The translations under genes were made by a program, and so were the position numbers. From assembly GCA_029448655.1 (NCBI GenBank), contig JACCLO010000010.1, positions 868,001 to 932,000 on the forward strand: 64,000 bases of DNA. The letters run 5' to 3'. The notes under the pieces are model-generated. The model worked only from the letters and a program-made list of their open reading frames with translations, was not told where the DNA came from and searched no databases. Of this stretch, positions 54,892 to 64,000 are shown one piece after another (within the stretch, counting starts at the first letter, position 1; every line of letters starts with the position of its first letter). The stretch comes from Wolfiporia cocos (taxonomy: Eukaryota; Basidiomycota; Agaricomycetes; Polyporales; Phaeolaceae).

Positions 54892-55206
54892 TCAAGTTAT
54901 ATATGGGTCGAAGTCCCACAGCGCTCCGAGGACATCTCTGACCGAATAGTGGGTAGGCTTGCTTGACGGCACATGCATGGTACTGTTCTGGCTACAAATA
55001 GAGTAGCATGACCGCTGACAGGACATGGGGTCGAAAACTACTAGATGATCCGTGTCAGCTGTATCGCACGAAGGAGAATCAGAGAGGTGATTGGGGGGTC
55101 GAGACACACACCTTCGATAGTCTGGACCGCTCCGCACTCTGAAGTCATATACTTCTACAAACCCGGATCCCTCTGGAAGACTCTCCCGGTCACCTTTGCA
55201 GGTCAT
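54892..55206 (-). CDS. small hypothetical ORF (up to 104 aa)
   Basis: ATG at 55206 (MTCKGDRESLPEGSGF) to TGA at 54892, 50 bp upstream of the next start on the same strand. The first half (FVEVYDFRVRSGPDY) reads like protein; the middle is Ser/Cys-rich and may hide a GTGTGT..ACAG intron, which does not keep frame. Possibly a 5' exon or a spurious ORF. Confidence 0.3.
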   Translation of the reverse strand: MTCKGDRESLPEGSGFVEVYDFRVRSGPDYRRCVSRPPNHLSDSPSCDTADTDHLVVFDPMSCQRSCYSICSQNSTMHVPSSKPTHYSVRDVLGALWDFDPYIT

Positions 55207-55284
55207 TCTGATGTGCGTGAGCTACCTGAAATTAGGAAGAGATGGTGGAGGTTGGAATCCACGTGATTGGGATTTACTGCCGCA

Positions 55285-55800
55285 CGAGGAGACATATGAG
55301 CTGGAGTCGCTGCGGAATGTCAAGACCCAATGAGTTTTTCATCATATGATGCAAAGGAGCAAACAATCTATTTGCGAGAATGGTGACAAATGGCTGTCCC
55401 GTGTGGTGCTGACTGTTTCGGCTGACCACATGTCTAGACAATATGATAAGCAGAAATGTCTCGAGTGAGGATATTTCAAGTCTTCGCGCGTGCTGAGAAG
55501 CTATACAGATTGTAGAGAATGCCCATGCCCGGATGTTGCAAACAGCATGTTTCTGTGCGCGAGAGAAACGTATTGGCAATGCTTACATAGTATTCGGAGA
55601 GTGTACGGTTTGCAAGTGAGTGGCACCTGAATCACGTTATTTAATCCGCATCAAAATACAGAGCACTGCGCGAAGAGAACAGCCTGTAATCAAACCTGTG
55701 GCCGCTGACGCGTTACGTCACGATCACGTGTACGTTACTCTCCGCCAGGCTGCTGTGGGGCTGTGGTACGTTGACGCTGACGCTGAATCCCTAGCTCGCC
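55285..55800 (+). repeat. dispersed repeat R4, copy 2 (empty site for LTR-A4)
   Basis: Matches 22960-23043 joined to 24095-24530. At about 55330 the sequence runs through the point where LTR-A4 is inserted in copy 1. Non-coding. Confidence 0.6.
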
Positions 55801-56149
55801 AATATTAATAAACAGTCAACTTTCGCGTTAGGGACGGGCTGCAGAATCCTTCTGCCAAAACGCTCAGTTGCAATCCAGAGAGCTTTAGGGATGACACCGT
55901 GATCTGGCGCGCTGAAGTTTCTGCACTATAGGGCACAGCCAATTCGGATTCGATAGCGAAAGTCTGCGAATACTTGGTATGTCGAGCGAGCCTGGAAGTT
56001 CCATATTTGTTCTCGGTAACATAGACGTCCGTCTCTATCTACGACATGCGTTCCGTCGAGAACGTGGATACAACATTACCGAATATGCCTACATACGCAA
56101 CACAAGACCAAATATGTTACATACACCTCTCTATGGCTGCACCACGCGC
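55801..56149. other. no gene; 3' flank of the THEM6-like gene
   Basis: No coding signal. The gene to the right ends at 56150 on the minus strand, so this holds its 3' untranslated region. Confidence 0.4.
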
Positions 56150-58004
56150 TCACATCCTCTGCACGCCCTCCATCGAGCGCTTCAGCGCGCCGAGCGCCTC
56201 AATCCCCGCCGCCCGGCGCTCCTCCAGCTCCCCGCCGAGCGCCTCCTCCCACCAGCGCTCCTCGGGCGGCACCGCGCGCCACCCGCCTGCAAAGAACCCG
56301 CGCAGCGCGCGCAGGTCGACCCCGTCCCCGCGCAGCCGCTCAACGTGGTGCCAGAACGGCGGCGGCGCCGCGTGCGAGAACGCCTTGCGCGCGTCGCCGC
56401 CGTACACGCCCGGGCCCGCGCAGAGGCCCTCGCTCGCGAGCACGAGCGCGGGCGGGACAGTGATCCGCCCGATCTTGAAGCACAGCTTCGAGACCGCGAC
56501 GCAGTGCAGCGTCGCGCCGTCCGGCTCGACGTGCGCGGGCGCGGGCGCGCGCCGGTGCGCGTGCCCGTTCGCGTGCTCGTGCAGCTTCTCCGCGAGGAGC
56601 GGTGCTGAGTCTGCGTTCGGGAACGTCGGCGACGTCGGCGTCGGCGGGCCGTCGCGCGGTGCGGGCGTGTCCTCGGGCTGCGACTCGGGCGTGCCGGGCG
56701 TGTGCACGACGGGGTACGGCGCGGCGCCGGGCCCGCCGAGGAACTGGCCGTCAAAGTCCGGCTCGGAGGCGATGGAGGCGATGGACGAGATCGAGGACAG
56801 CGCGGCGCGGTGCGTGGGCTTTGTGGGCGGCGCGCTCAGCAGGCGCGCGGATGGATTCGACGCGGACGCGGCGGTGGTCCGCTTCTTCTTGGAGTGCGAG
56901 ACGTATCGCGCGACGATGTAGATCTGGTGGGGGTGGTGTGAGCATGGTCGGAGTGCTCGGTGGTGAAAGGTGCGTACCCATTTGTTGTCCCACGACCCGA
57001 TGCTCAGTCGCACCTGGTAACGAGCGAGGATGGGAATCTCGCGCAAGAAGTTGTAGTGAGTCCCTAAATATAGGCTGTCGGCCATCCCCAGTACGTTTAG
57101 CAGAGAGCAGATATGCACTTACCTCCGAGTGCCATCCAGCCGCCTGCGCGGAAGAGCGTCGGGAAACATTTGAGCGCGTGCTGCAGACGCGCACTGTCTA
57201 GGTTCTACAAAACCACATCAATTTCCGAGATGACGGAATCAGCTGGTAAAGCTGAATATAACCTTGGCATAGCAAGAATTACTGAGATGCAGGTTGAAGT
57301 CGCAGTCATCAGGACCTAGACACATGTGATAGTCAGTCGCAGTTGATGTCGACCGAAATGAGGTGAGCAGCCGACAGTGCCGGAGCGCTGTGGCGTCCTA
57401 TCGGTAGGTATCCAAAACATTACTCAACACCTTTGACCGTTAGAGGAGTTATGGCCGAAACGCCCGCTAACCCCTAACCCCAATCCCCAGTCGGTGATCA
57501 CAATGCCGTTGCGATGCTACCAAGACACACCGATAGGTCAAGTCGCTCGATGCAACGAACGCAACGACAAAGCTCGTGAGACGCACGGCGATTCTATCGG
57601 GCTCCGAGAGATACGGGTGTAGACACTCACTGGCCCAGCCTTTCCAGGTCTCCACCAAATCAAGCGGGTTCTGACCGACTGGGGAGAGAGCCCCAAGCCA
57701 CTGCGTCCTTATCCGCTGTCGTACGTTACGTGGCTTGAATATCAGGCTCAGTCTAAGGAGCAGGAAGCGGAAGCGAAGAACGGTTGCAGGGTGGAACACA
57801 CGGACTGACAGATGACGCAGTGAACACCTGATCCTGTCCATGCCAGGGAGTTATGGAACACTCACTGTGCCATGCTAATGGCCATGAACGAATGTTGACC
57901 AGGAAGAGGAGCAGGGCAAGAAACTTGATAAAGCGAACGCCGGCGGCGGTGACGGGGTAGCGCATAGCCGGGATCACGGCCAGCTTATCAGCTATGGGAG
58001 CCAT
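56150..58004 (-). CDS. THEM6-like hot-dog thioesterase-family protein, 435 aa, six exons
   Basis: Exons 58004-57866, 57804-57631, 57315-57263, 57204-57123, 57063-56978 and 56923-56150. All introns are GT-AG and frame-keeping (61, 315, 58, 59 and 54 bp). There is an N-terminal hydrophobic segment (FIKFLALLLFLVNI, residues about 23-36), then RVFHPATVLRFRF and QWLGALSPVGQNPLDL. The hot-dog part contains DDCDFNLHLSNSCYAKNLD, FRAGGWMALGGTHYNF, REIPILARYQVRLSIGSWDN and KWIYIVARYV. A low-complexity Ser/Pro/Thr insert follows, and a C-terminal block (VAVSKLCFKIGRITVPPALV, FFAGGWRAVPPEERWWEEAL) typical of fungal members of this family. Likely membrane-anchored; substrate unknown. Intact, GC-rich and the clearest host gene here. 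Confidence 0.85.
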
Positions 58005-60281
58005 AGCGGACCGTCACAGCACTTTGGGGGGGACCACGTCGTGCAGAATGTGTGCTGGAAGATGGAGATTATAAGCAATGCGCGGAGGCCCGGATAGTGG
58101 GCGTAGCCGTAATGACGCGGACTTACCGCCAGATTAACAGGCGCGTAGTATTAGCATAAAATAGCCAGAAGGAAGTGCCTTAGCCTGGACACGCGGAGGG
58201 CGCGAGGTAGAGGGAGAACGATAAGTCCACCGAGACACACTCGCGGGTTTATATGGGTAGCGGAGCACGGCATGTGTTTGCGGCAGCGCGTCGACGGTCG
58301 ACGGAAACAAGCTTCGATCAGGGCCGGAAGCAGTGCCGGGACCCACGATACTTTGGAGGAAGGAATTGATTATCCCAAATACCACTTGCTCGACCGTGAC
58401 TTTCCAGCGTCATGCAGACAAGGCGACTTGACACCGGATTGGGGTAGGGGAGATCGTGTGGGGTCCTGCAGTGTGTCTATTCCGTTTCAGTCAGCGTCGC
58501 ATCTCTTGCCTCTAGTCTTCCACGAATGCACTAATCATTTTGACTCACCACCGTCGACACAAGCTCCCGCTAGCTATCGCATAGCCTGGCCTGCACGACT
58601 AGTACTGGCATCCGATACGGCCATGTCGACCCGACGTCATACACGACGGACCATTGCCAATCACCCTGACACTGGTCTCCAAGCGAGCCGTTCTTGCCTC
58701 TGCTTCATCGTGCACGTACCCGAGTAGCATTACCGACACAGACAAAATGTCTCTTCTTAGCACTGGATCAGCGGTGGTCGCATGTGGTGCCGAGCCATCG
58801 AACAAGGTATTCCCCAAAACCAGCCAAGCCTCAAGCTCTAGTGTTCCAGGCCCATGTGGGCTACAAACATTCGCCCCCCAACGAAAACACCGGGAAGATG
58901 CCGTCGCTTGCAGCACGCCACACATCACACGCCAATTTACCTGCGCTCCGCGTATATGCACCGTACGTATCCGAGATCGCATGATCGATCCAATATTGCA
59001 TGTCAATATAGCCACCGCGCGTACTCCTCCGAGTCGCACGCTAGCGCTTGCCCGCCTTGGTATCGACTGCGAGGCGGCTGCTTTCTGTGAGCTTACCGCG
59101 AACTAGGCGAGCTGCTTTTAGCCATGTCTTAGTGGGCAGACTCCAGCACCCTCGTTATGGGCTAACCGCCTCTACTGGGACTACCCTGCCCAGCGCGACT
59201 ATCCGTGCAGCGTGTCGGCTACTGCATGTCATTCCGTGATGCGAAAAAGGATCGACTTGCCCGCCCGGCGCCATGGGGCAGCGCTCCGCACTCGCATAGT
59301 CGGTCCGTGTCCTACGTTCGGACCATTCTTCGCGCCAAATTCTTCTACAGCGTACATATTGCTACCGTCCACTGTTGATGTTCCGCCTCCCACCAGAACG
59401 TTTCACCAGACCCCAAAGCAATGAAGTGGGCCGAGGCCAGCAGCGTCAGACGGAACGAACCCGCGGTGACGTTCGAAAATAGCAGAAATGCTCGGGGCGG
59501 GCCATTTCAGGCTTCACGGGGCGTGTCTGAAACGCGTCCGATATGAGGTAGCCCCAGCCCGCCTGAGCGCTCCTCATCAGCGCAAAGTGCGCCATTCGTG
59601 CACGCCGCCCGCCTGTTCGTCTACCACCACCTCGAACTACGTTCCCAGCTCGCCGGCCCGACGTTTCTCCTAGCTCAGCCTGCACCCGCAGCGCGCGCGA
59701 GCTTGGCGGCCATTAGGCTCAAGCTCCGCGCGCCGTCAATCAAGCTCGTGCGTGCCGCGCAAGCCCGCAGTATGACGTCGTACTGAATGGCAATCAGCAC
59801 CAGTTCCCCAACGCGACTCCATGCGTCCGATCGCGGCGAGCTCGCTGGACGGCGAGATGTCTGCAGATGGAATGGTGGGGTGGATCGAAGGTGCTCGGTG
59901 GCAGAAGCTAGGCGCCAAGCATGCTCGACGTGCGTCTCCGCAGATCTGGTAGAATGTGGGGATGTGGGCAGCTGTCGATGCACCTCCACGGCGCGCCGAG
60001 CGATAGTGTCTGCTAACTCACGCCGAATCGCGACTAGTACATCGTGTTCTGACTTCGACAGTATGCCAGTATAGTACACAATGACAGGGCATATACGACA
60101 GATGCGCGCCGAGTGTCCAGCCGATCAAACGACCGAAGCCAAAGGAGAGCGGAGACTGCGAACGATGTCAGAAACATTCGTATGCAGATAGCTTCTACAC
60201 ACCCGTAGAAACTCGATAACATAACCAGATGTCGCACACCAACGCGCTAATAAACACAATCCCACCACACGGTACAGATGC
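58005..60281. other. intergenic, no convincing gene
   Basis: GC-rich DNA gives long chance ORFs on both strands (for example 58599-59039 minus, 58654-59106 plus, 59675-60079 minus), but none has a domain, and competing frames overlap throughout. The promoter of the THEM6-like gene and the 3' region of the MYND gene must lie here. Confidence 0.45.
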
Positions 60282-61772
60282 TCAGAAAGGCTGCTCGGCC
60301 AATACCTCACCAATCTTGACCACCAGCTCGTCTTCTCCGTTCAGCTTCGCCTGCAAGTACGCCTTGAGCCCGCCGACGCCCTTCTCTCTGACGGTGTGCG
60401 AGATCCGCGCATACGCATACGCATTGTCCGCCTTGCTAATCAGGCACACAAAATCACGGTTCTTTGTATACACCAGTATATCCCCGCTCGGCATGGCGGT
60501 GCTAAGTCCGTCTGCATAGAGCGACATGGGCACCTGCACTTTGATGATGAGCATCTTTGACTCGCCCGGCCGTAGGCTCGGCGCGTGCACGCCCCGACCC
60601 TGCGCAGGACGCGCTTCAGTCCGGACGCCAAGCAGCTCGTGCATCGTGTCTGCCGTTGAGAGCATGTGCTCCGCAGCCTGGTACCGTGGGCGCACGGTCA
60701 CGACCGGTCCATCGTTGAACGGCTGGCACGTACGCTTGTGTGTCGGCCAGTGGACGCCTGTGTGCGCACGCACGCCATCAGCCACCGGCTTGTGTGAGCG
60801 AGGGAAAACAAGAGCGATAACAAGACTTACTAAAGCAGGTAGCCGAGCAGTACTGCATGGCGTTGCACAGCTCGCAGACCATCAGGCGGTCCACCGCCTT
60901 CCCACATTGCGCACACCTGTTCTCTTCCATCGGTGCAGTCTCGTCCGTGTGCCTCCTCAGCCATGTCATCGTGAGCGCGGTGATGCGTGGCCCGGCGCGC
61001 GGGAGCAGCGCGCGCGGCGGGACGCCGTCTGCATCGGCGATGTCCATGTCCGCACTAAACGCCGAGAGCAGCTCAACCGCGTCGACGCTGTCCGCCTGGA
61101 GAGCACCGAAGAGAGGCACCTCACCAAAGCGGTTCCGGTGGTTCCGGTTTGCGTTAACTGAGAGCATGATGCGCGCGAGGGCGAGCGCGCTGCTGGTAGG
61201 GTTCTGCATCGCATGGTGCAGCGCAGTGTTGCCGACGATATCTTCTGAGTCAACAGGGGCGGCAAACATTAGGAGAAGCCTCAGCGTGCCAGCGTGGTCG
61301 CTTCCTGGGCGGTCTGCGGCTCCGCGCTGGGCACCGGCGATGACGAAGGTGCAATAGCCAAACTTGTAAGGCGTCTCTGTGCCAGTGGGATTTATCGCCT
61401 TAGCGTTTTTGGGGAACATCAGCTTTGACGTCCATAAAGGTCAGTGCACGGAGCGTAATTTAGCTGAGGAAGTATGCTGACCCGCTCTATCTGTTCGACC
61501 TGGCCGAGGAAGCAACATAGGGCGAACTCGCTCAACATATTGGCGTTGAATCTTGCGAAGACTTTGCACAGTCAACTATGATCAGATTGACTGTTCTGCA
61601 GCGAAGTCTCACATTGTTGATATAGACTTCGCAGTCTTTGTCCACCCATCTCCAAGCTAATATAACCAGGCTGGTCGATGAGTCGGAGCATTTCGGCGTT
61701 GGTCTTGAGCCCTCCAGTGCCATCAGAGCCTCGAGCCTCATCCGATGTAAGTATAATGGTAGCGTCGGTCAT
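60282..61772 (-). CDS. ankyrin-MYND protein, paralog 1 (430 aa, four exons)
   Basis: Exons 61772-61628, 61561-61482, 61422-60831 and 60757-60282, all GT-AG, in frame. The N-terminal part (RLIDQPGYISLEMGGQRL, SEFALCCFLGQVEQIER) is followed by ankyrin-type repeats (GNTALHHAMQNPTSSALALA, GEVPLFGALQADSVDAVELL). A MYND zinc finger (CAQCG.., CELC, YCSATC, HWPTHKRTC) is split by the third intron. The C-terminal domain is about 150 aa (LVVKIGEVLAEQPF at the end). MYND fingers bind Pro-rich partners; no SET domain is present, so a methyltransferase is not indicated. It is tandem with paralog 2, same intron positions. Confidence 0.85.
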
Positions 61773-62193
61773 AGCGTGAACGCGAGCGAGCAGGTCTGAA
61801 CGACAGACTGTGCATAACTCGTGGGTGGCTTCTGGACGCTGGACGTATGATCAGCTGGTCCAGAACATAGTGAGCGCTGTGACAAAGTAACGTGAGTGTA
61901 ACAACTCGTGTTTGGACGTCACTTGACCGCGTCCTCTACGTATACGTAGTGGTTTTCGAATTTCTGGTCTCTGGAGTTACTAGTTATGCCTAGCCTTTAT
62001 TTAATATCCGCTCTTCGAAAACGTGTAACTGACCGCCTATCTTAAGAGAAGCCAACAGAGAACGGAGACTGCGAGCGATGTCAGGAACATTCGTGTGCAG
62101 ATAGCTTCTACGCACCCGTAAATTCCGATAGCATAACCATATTTTGCATACCAACACGCTAGTATACACAATCCTACCACACGGTGCGAATGT
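61773..62193. other. spacer between the tandem MYND genes
   Basis: The left part (to about 61930) matches the region upstream of paralog 2 (GTAACGTGAGTGTAACAACT against ATAACGTGAATATAACAACC, then GGACGTCACTTGACC). The right part (62050-62193) matches the 3' flank of paralog 1 (GGAGACTGCGARCGATGTCA). So each duplicated unit includes promoter and 3' flank. Confidence 0.65.
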
Positions 62194-63720
62194 TCAGAAG
62201 GGCTGCTCGGCCAACACCTCACCAATCTTGACCACCAGCTCGTCTTCGCCATTCAGCTCCGCCGGGAAGTACGCCTTGAGCCCGCCGACGCCCTTCTCTC
62301 TGACAGCGCGCGAGATCCGCGCATACGCATCCGCATTGTCCGCCTTGCTAATCTGACACACGAAATCGCGCTTCTTCGTGTACACAAGCATATCCCCACT
62401 TGGCGCAGCGGCACCGGGTCCGTCTGCGTCGAGCGCCATGGGCACCTGCACCTTGATGATGATCCTCTTCGACTCGCCTGGTCGCAGGCTCGGTGCGTTC
62501 CCCGCGTGCGCGCCCCGGCCCCGCGCAGGCCGGGCCCCGCTCCGTATGCCAAGCAGCTCGCGCGTCGTGTCTGCCGTCGAGAGTATGTGCCCAGCGGCCC
62601 CATATCGCGGGCGCACGGTCACAGCCGTTGTGATATCGAACGGCTGGCATGTACGCTTGTGTGTCGGCCAGTGGGCGCCTGTATGCGCAGGCGCCGGTGA
62701 ACAATATTAATCGGGCACATCCCGCAGTCAAGCTTGAGTGAGCGAGGGGAAACATGAGGGGAGAAGATACCTACGCTGGCAAGTGGGCGAGCAGTACCGC
62801 GCGGCGTGGCACCGCCCGCAGAACTTCAGGCCGCTCGCCGCCGTCCCGCACTGCGCGCACGCCTTCTCGTCCATCGGCGCTGCCTCGCCCGCGCGCTTCC
62901 GCAGCCACTTCGTCACGGCCGCGGCGACGCGCGGGCCCGCACGGGGGAACATCCCGCGGGGCGTGACGTCGTCCGCGTCGGCGATGTTCATGTCCGCGCC
63001 GAATTCCATGAGCAGCTCGACCGCGTCGACGTCGCCCGTCTGGAACGCGCCGAGGATAGGCACCTCGCCGTAGCGGCTCTGGTGGTTCGGGCTCGCGCCG
63101 GCCTCGAGCAGGATGCGCGCGAGCGCGAGCGCGCCGCCCGCCGCGTTCTGCGTCGCGTGGTGCAGTGCGGTGTAGCCGACGATGTCCTCCGAGTCGGCGG
63201 GCGCGCCGCTGGACAGGAGGAGCTGGAGTGCGGCGGCCGGGTCGCTCCCCGGGCATACTGCGGCTCCGCGCTGGGCACCGGCAACGACGAAGGTGCAATA
63301 GCCAAACTTGTACGGCGTCTCTGTGCCGGTGAGATCTGGCGCTTGGCCAGAGTCAATCATCTATCGTGTCTCTGTAGATCAGGGCGCCAAATCAACTGGG
63401 CGAAGGAGGTGTGGCTGACCCGTTTGATCTGCTCGACCTGGCCGATGAAGCAATAGAGGGCGAATTGCTTCAGCATGTTAGCTGTAAAGCCTGCGGAGAC
63501 TATGCACGATGTGGGCTTAGTGGTGTCCTGCACACTGTAATCCTGTGGTACACAACTAACAACGCTGGTACAGACCACGCAGTCTCTGTCCGCCCATCGC
63601 CAAGCTAATATAGCCGGGCTGATTGATGAGTCGAAGCATCTCTGCGGTGGTCCTGAACCCTCCAGTGCCGTCAGAGCGCCGAGCCTCGTCGGATGCGAAG
63701 ATGTTGACAGCGTCGGACAT
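62194..63720 (-). CDS. ankyrin-MYND protein, paralog 2 (431 aa, four exons)
   Basis: Exons 63720-63576, 63499-63420, 63360-62775 and 62678-62194, GT-AG, in frame. Same architecture as paralog 1: N-terminal RLINQPGYISLAMGGQRL and KQFALYCFIGQVEQIKR; ankyrin repeats (GYTALHHATQNAAGGALALA, ILLEAGASPNHQ, GEVPILGAFQTGDVDAVELL, GADMNIADADDV); a canonical MYND finger (CAQCG, CGRCH, YCSPTC, then QRAHWPTHKRTC across the intron). Its ankyrin-MYND exon is markedly GC-richer than that of paralog 1 and closer to the family consensus, which suggests that paralog 1 is the relaxed copy. Confidence 0.87.
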
Positions 63721-64000
63721 GGTGCAAAGGCGAGTGAGCAGTGTGAACGTGCACAACCCCCTATGGCTCTTCGAGGAAGGCGGCGTGACAGGGTGAGTGC
63801 TGTGACCAGATAACGTGAATATAACAACCCGCGTCTGGGCGTCACTTGACCTTCGGCTGTGGCTGTGGCGTTCAGTCGGTCAAACGTGACTGTGAAACGC
63901 TGTTCATTTGTCTCAGGGCGACGCCAGGTTTATGTTGCAGATGTGCTCGTCGCGTGCACGTCTCTATCAGCTGCTGACTGTCGATATTCGCGACGAGCAC
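63721..64000. promoter_or_regulatory. upstream region of MYND paralog 2
   Basis: Shares a conserved block with the region upstream of paralog 1 (GTGAGTGCTGTGACCAGATA, then GGGCGTCACTTGACC), so it probably holds promoter elements common to both genes. No TATA box is evident. The last 120 bp hold no further feature. Confidence 0.4.

Larger units (their letters stand above)
60140..63860 (-). repeat. tandem duplication unit around the MYND genes
   Basis: About 1.8 kb repeated head-to-tail: 60140-61930 and 62050-63860. Both units contain the 3' flank (CGTATGCAGATAGCTTCTAC / CGTGTGCAGATAGCTTCTAC), the whole gene and the upstream region. Boundaries are approximate. Confidence 0.7.

Noticed and set aside
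56046..57201. Long plus-strand ORFs (up to 291 codons) opposite the THEM6-like gene
   Set aside because: GC-rich shadows; the minus-strand gene has family motifs and consistent splice sites, the plus frames are Arg/Ala/Ser-biased without domains.
58599..59106. Overlapping 146- and 150-codon ORFs on opposite strands
   Set aside because: Neither has splice signals or domains, and both fit chance opening in GC-rich intergenic DNA.
62806..63456. 216-codon plus-strand ORF and other frames opposite MYND paralog 2
   Set aside because: Antisense shadows of a GC-rich exon; Arg/Ala-rich composition and no domains.
1..64000. CRISPR arrays, riboswitches, bacterial operons or rRNA genes
   Set aside because: No regularly spaced identical repeats with unique spacers, no ribosome-binding-site-led operons and no rRNA-like blocks; the sequence is eukaryotic.

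Overview
This window looks like a transposon-rich stretch of a basidiomycete (probably Agaricomycete) nuclear genome. The reasons are short GT-AG introns of about 45-65 bp in every gene that can be modelled, Tnp2/CACTA, KDZ, PIF/Harbinger, pogo, Ty3 chromovirus and copia sequences side by side, a THEM6-like gene and a MYND-ankyrin gene pair of fungal type, and the absence of bacterial operon or ribosome-binding features. All readings are by eye; no database search was run. Layout. 1-32 kb is almost entirely decayed or nested mobile DNA: a broken pogo transposase at the left edge; a PIF/Harbinger transposase split by a solo LTR; a KDZ transposase pseudogene; four ~0.62 kb hAT-type MITEs with 8-bp target duplications; four solo LTRs of one family (LTR-A) and two of another (LTR-B), all with perfect 5-bp target duplications; a compact LTR-C pair; tRNA-derived SINE-like units; a 30-bp minisatellite carried by a dispersed repeat; and a perfect 292-bp palindrome. 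32.2-41.2 kb is one full-length Ty3/gypsy chromovirus (709-bp LTRs differing at one position noticed, TSD CAGAG). Its pol carries a complete dUTPase domain between protease and reverse transcriptase. A further zinc-knuckle ORF overlaps the pol tail, and gag is interrupted by a 579-bp solo LTR-C (TSD TATGG). The chromovirus itself sits inside the LTR of a copia remnant. 44.5-53.3 kb is a two-gene DNA transposon of 8787 bp that I delimit by inverted ends (CCCAGTG..) and a perfect 7-bp duplication (CTTCAAT). It holds a Tnp2-type transposase (5 exons, one in-frame TGA) and a second 10-exon gene (649 aa, coiled coil, HMG-box-like C terminus). AT-rich subterminal repeats lie at both ends and a 68-bp-arm foldback lies between the genes. 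This is the best candidate here for an undescribed system. 53.3-64 kb becomes GC-richer and genic: small hypothetical genes on the minus strand, an intact six-exon THEM6-like gene (435 aa), and a tandem duplication of a four-exon ankyrin-MYND gene (430 and 431 aa). How the parts relate: the left two thirds record successive nesting (LTR-B and a hAT MITE inside LTR-A; LTR-C inside gypsy inside copia). Several insertion sites can be checked because another copy of the host repeat in the same window shows the empty site. Most older transposase genes carry TGA/TAG/TAA stops in place of expected sense codons.
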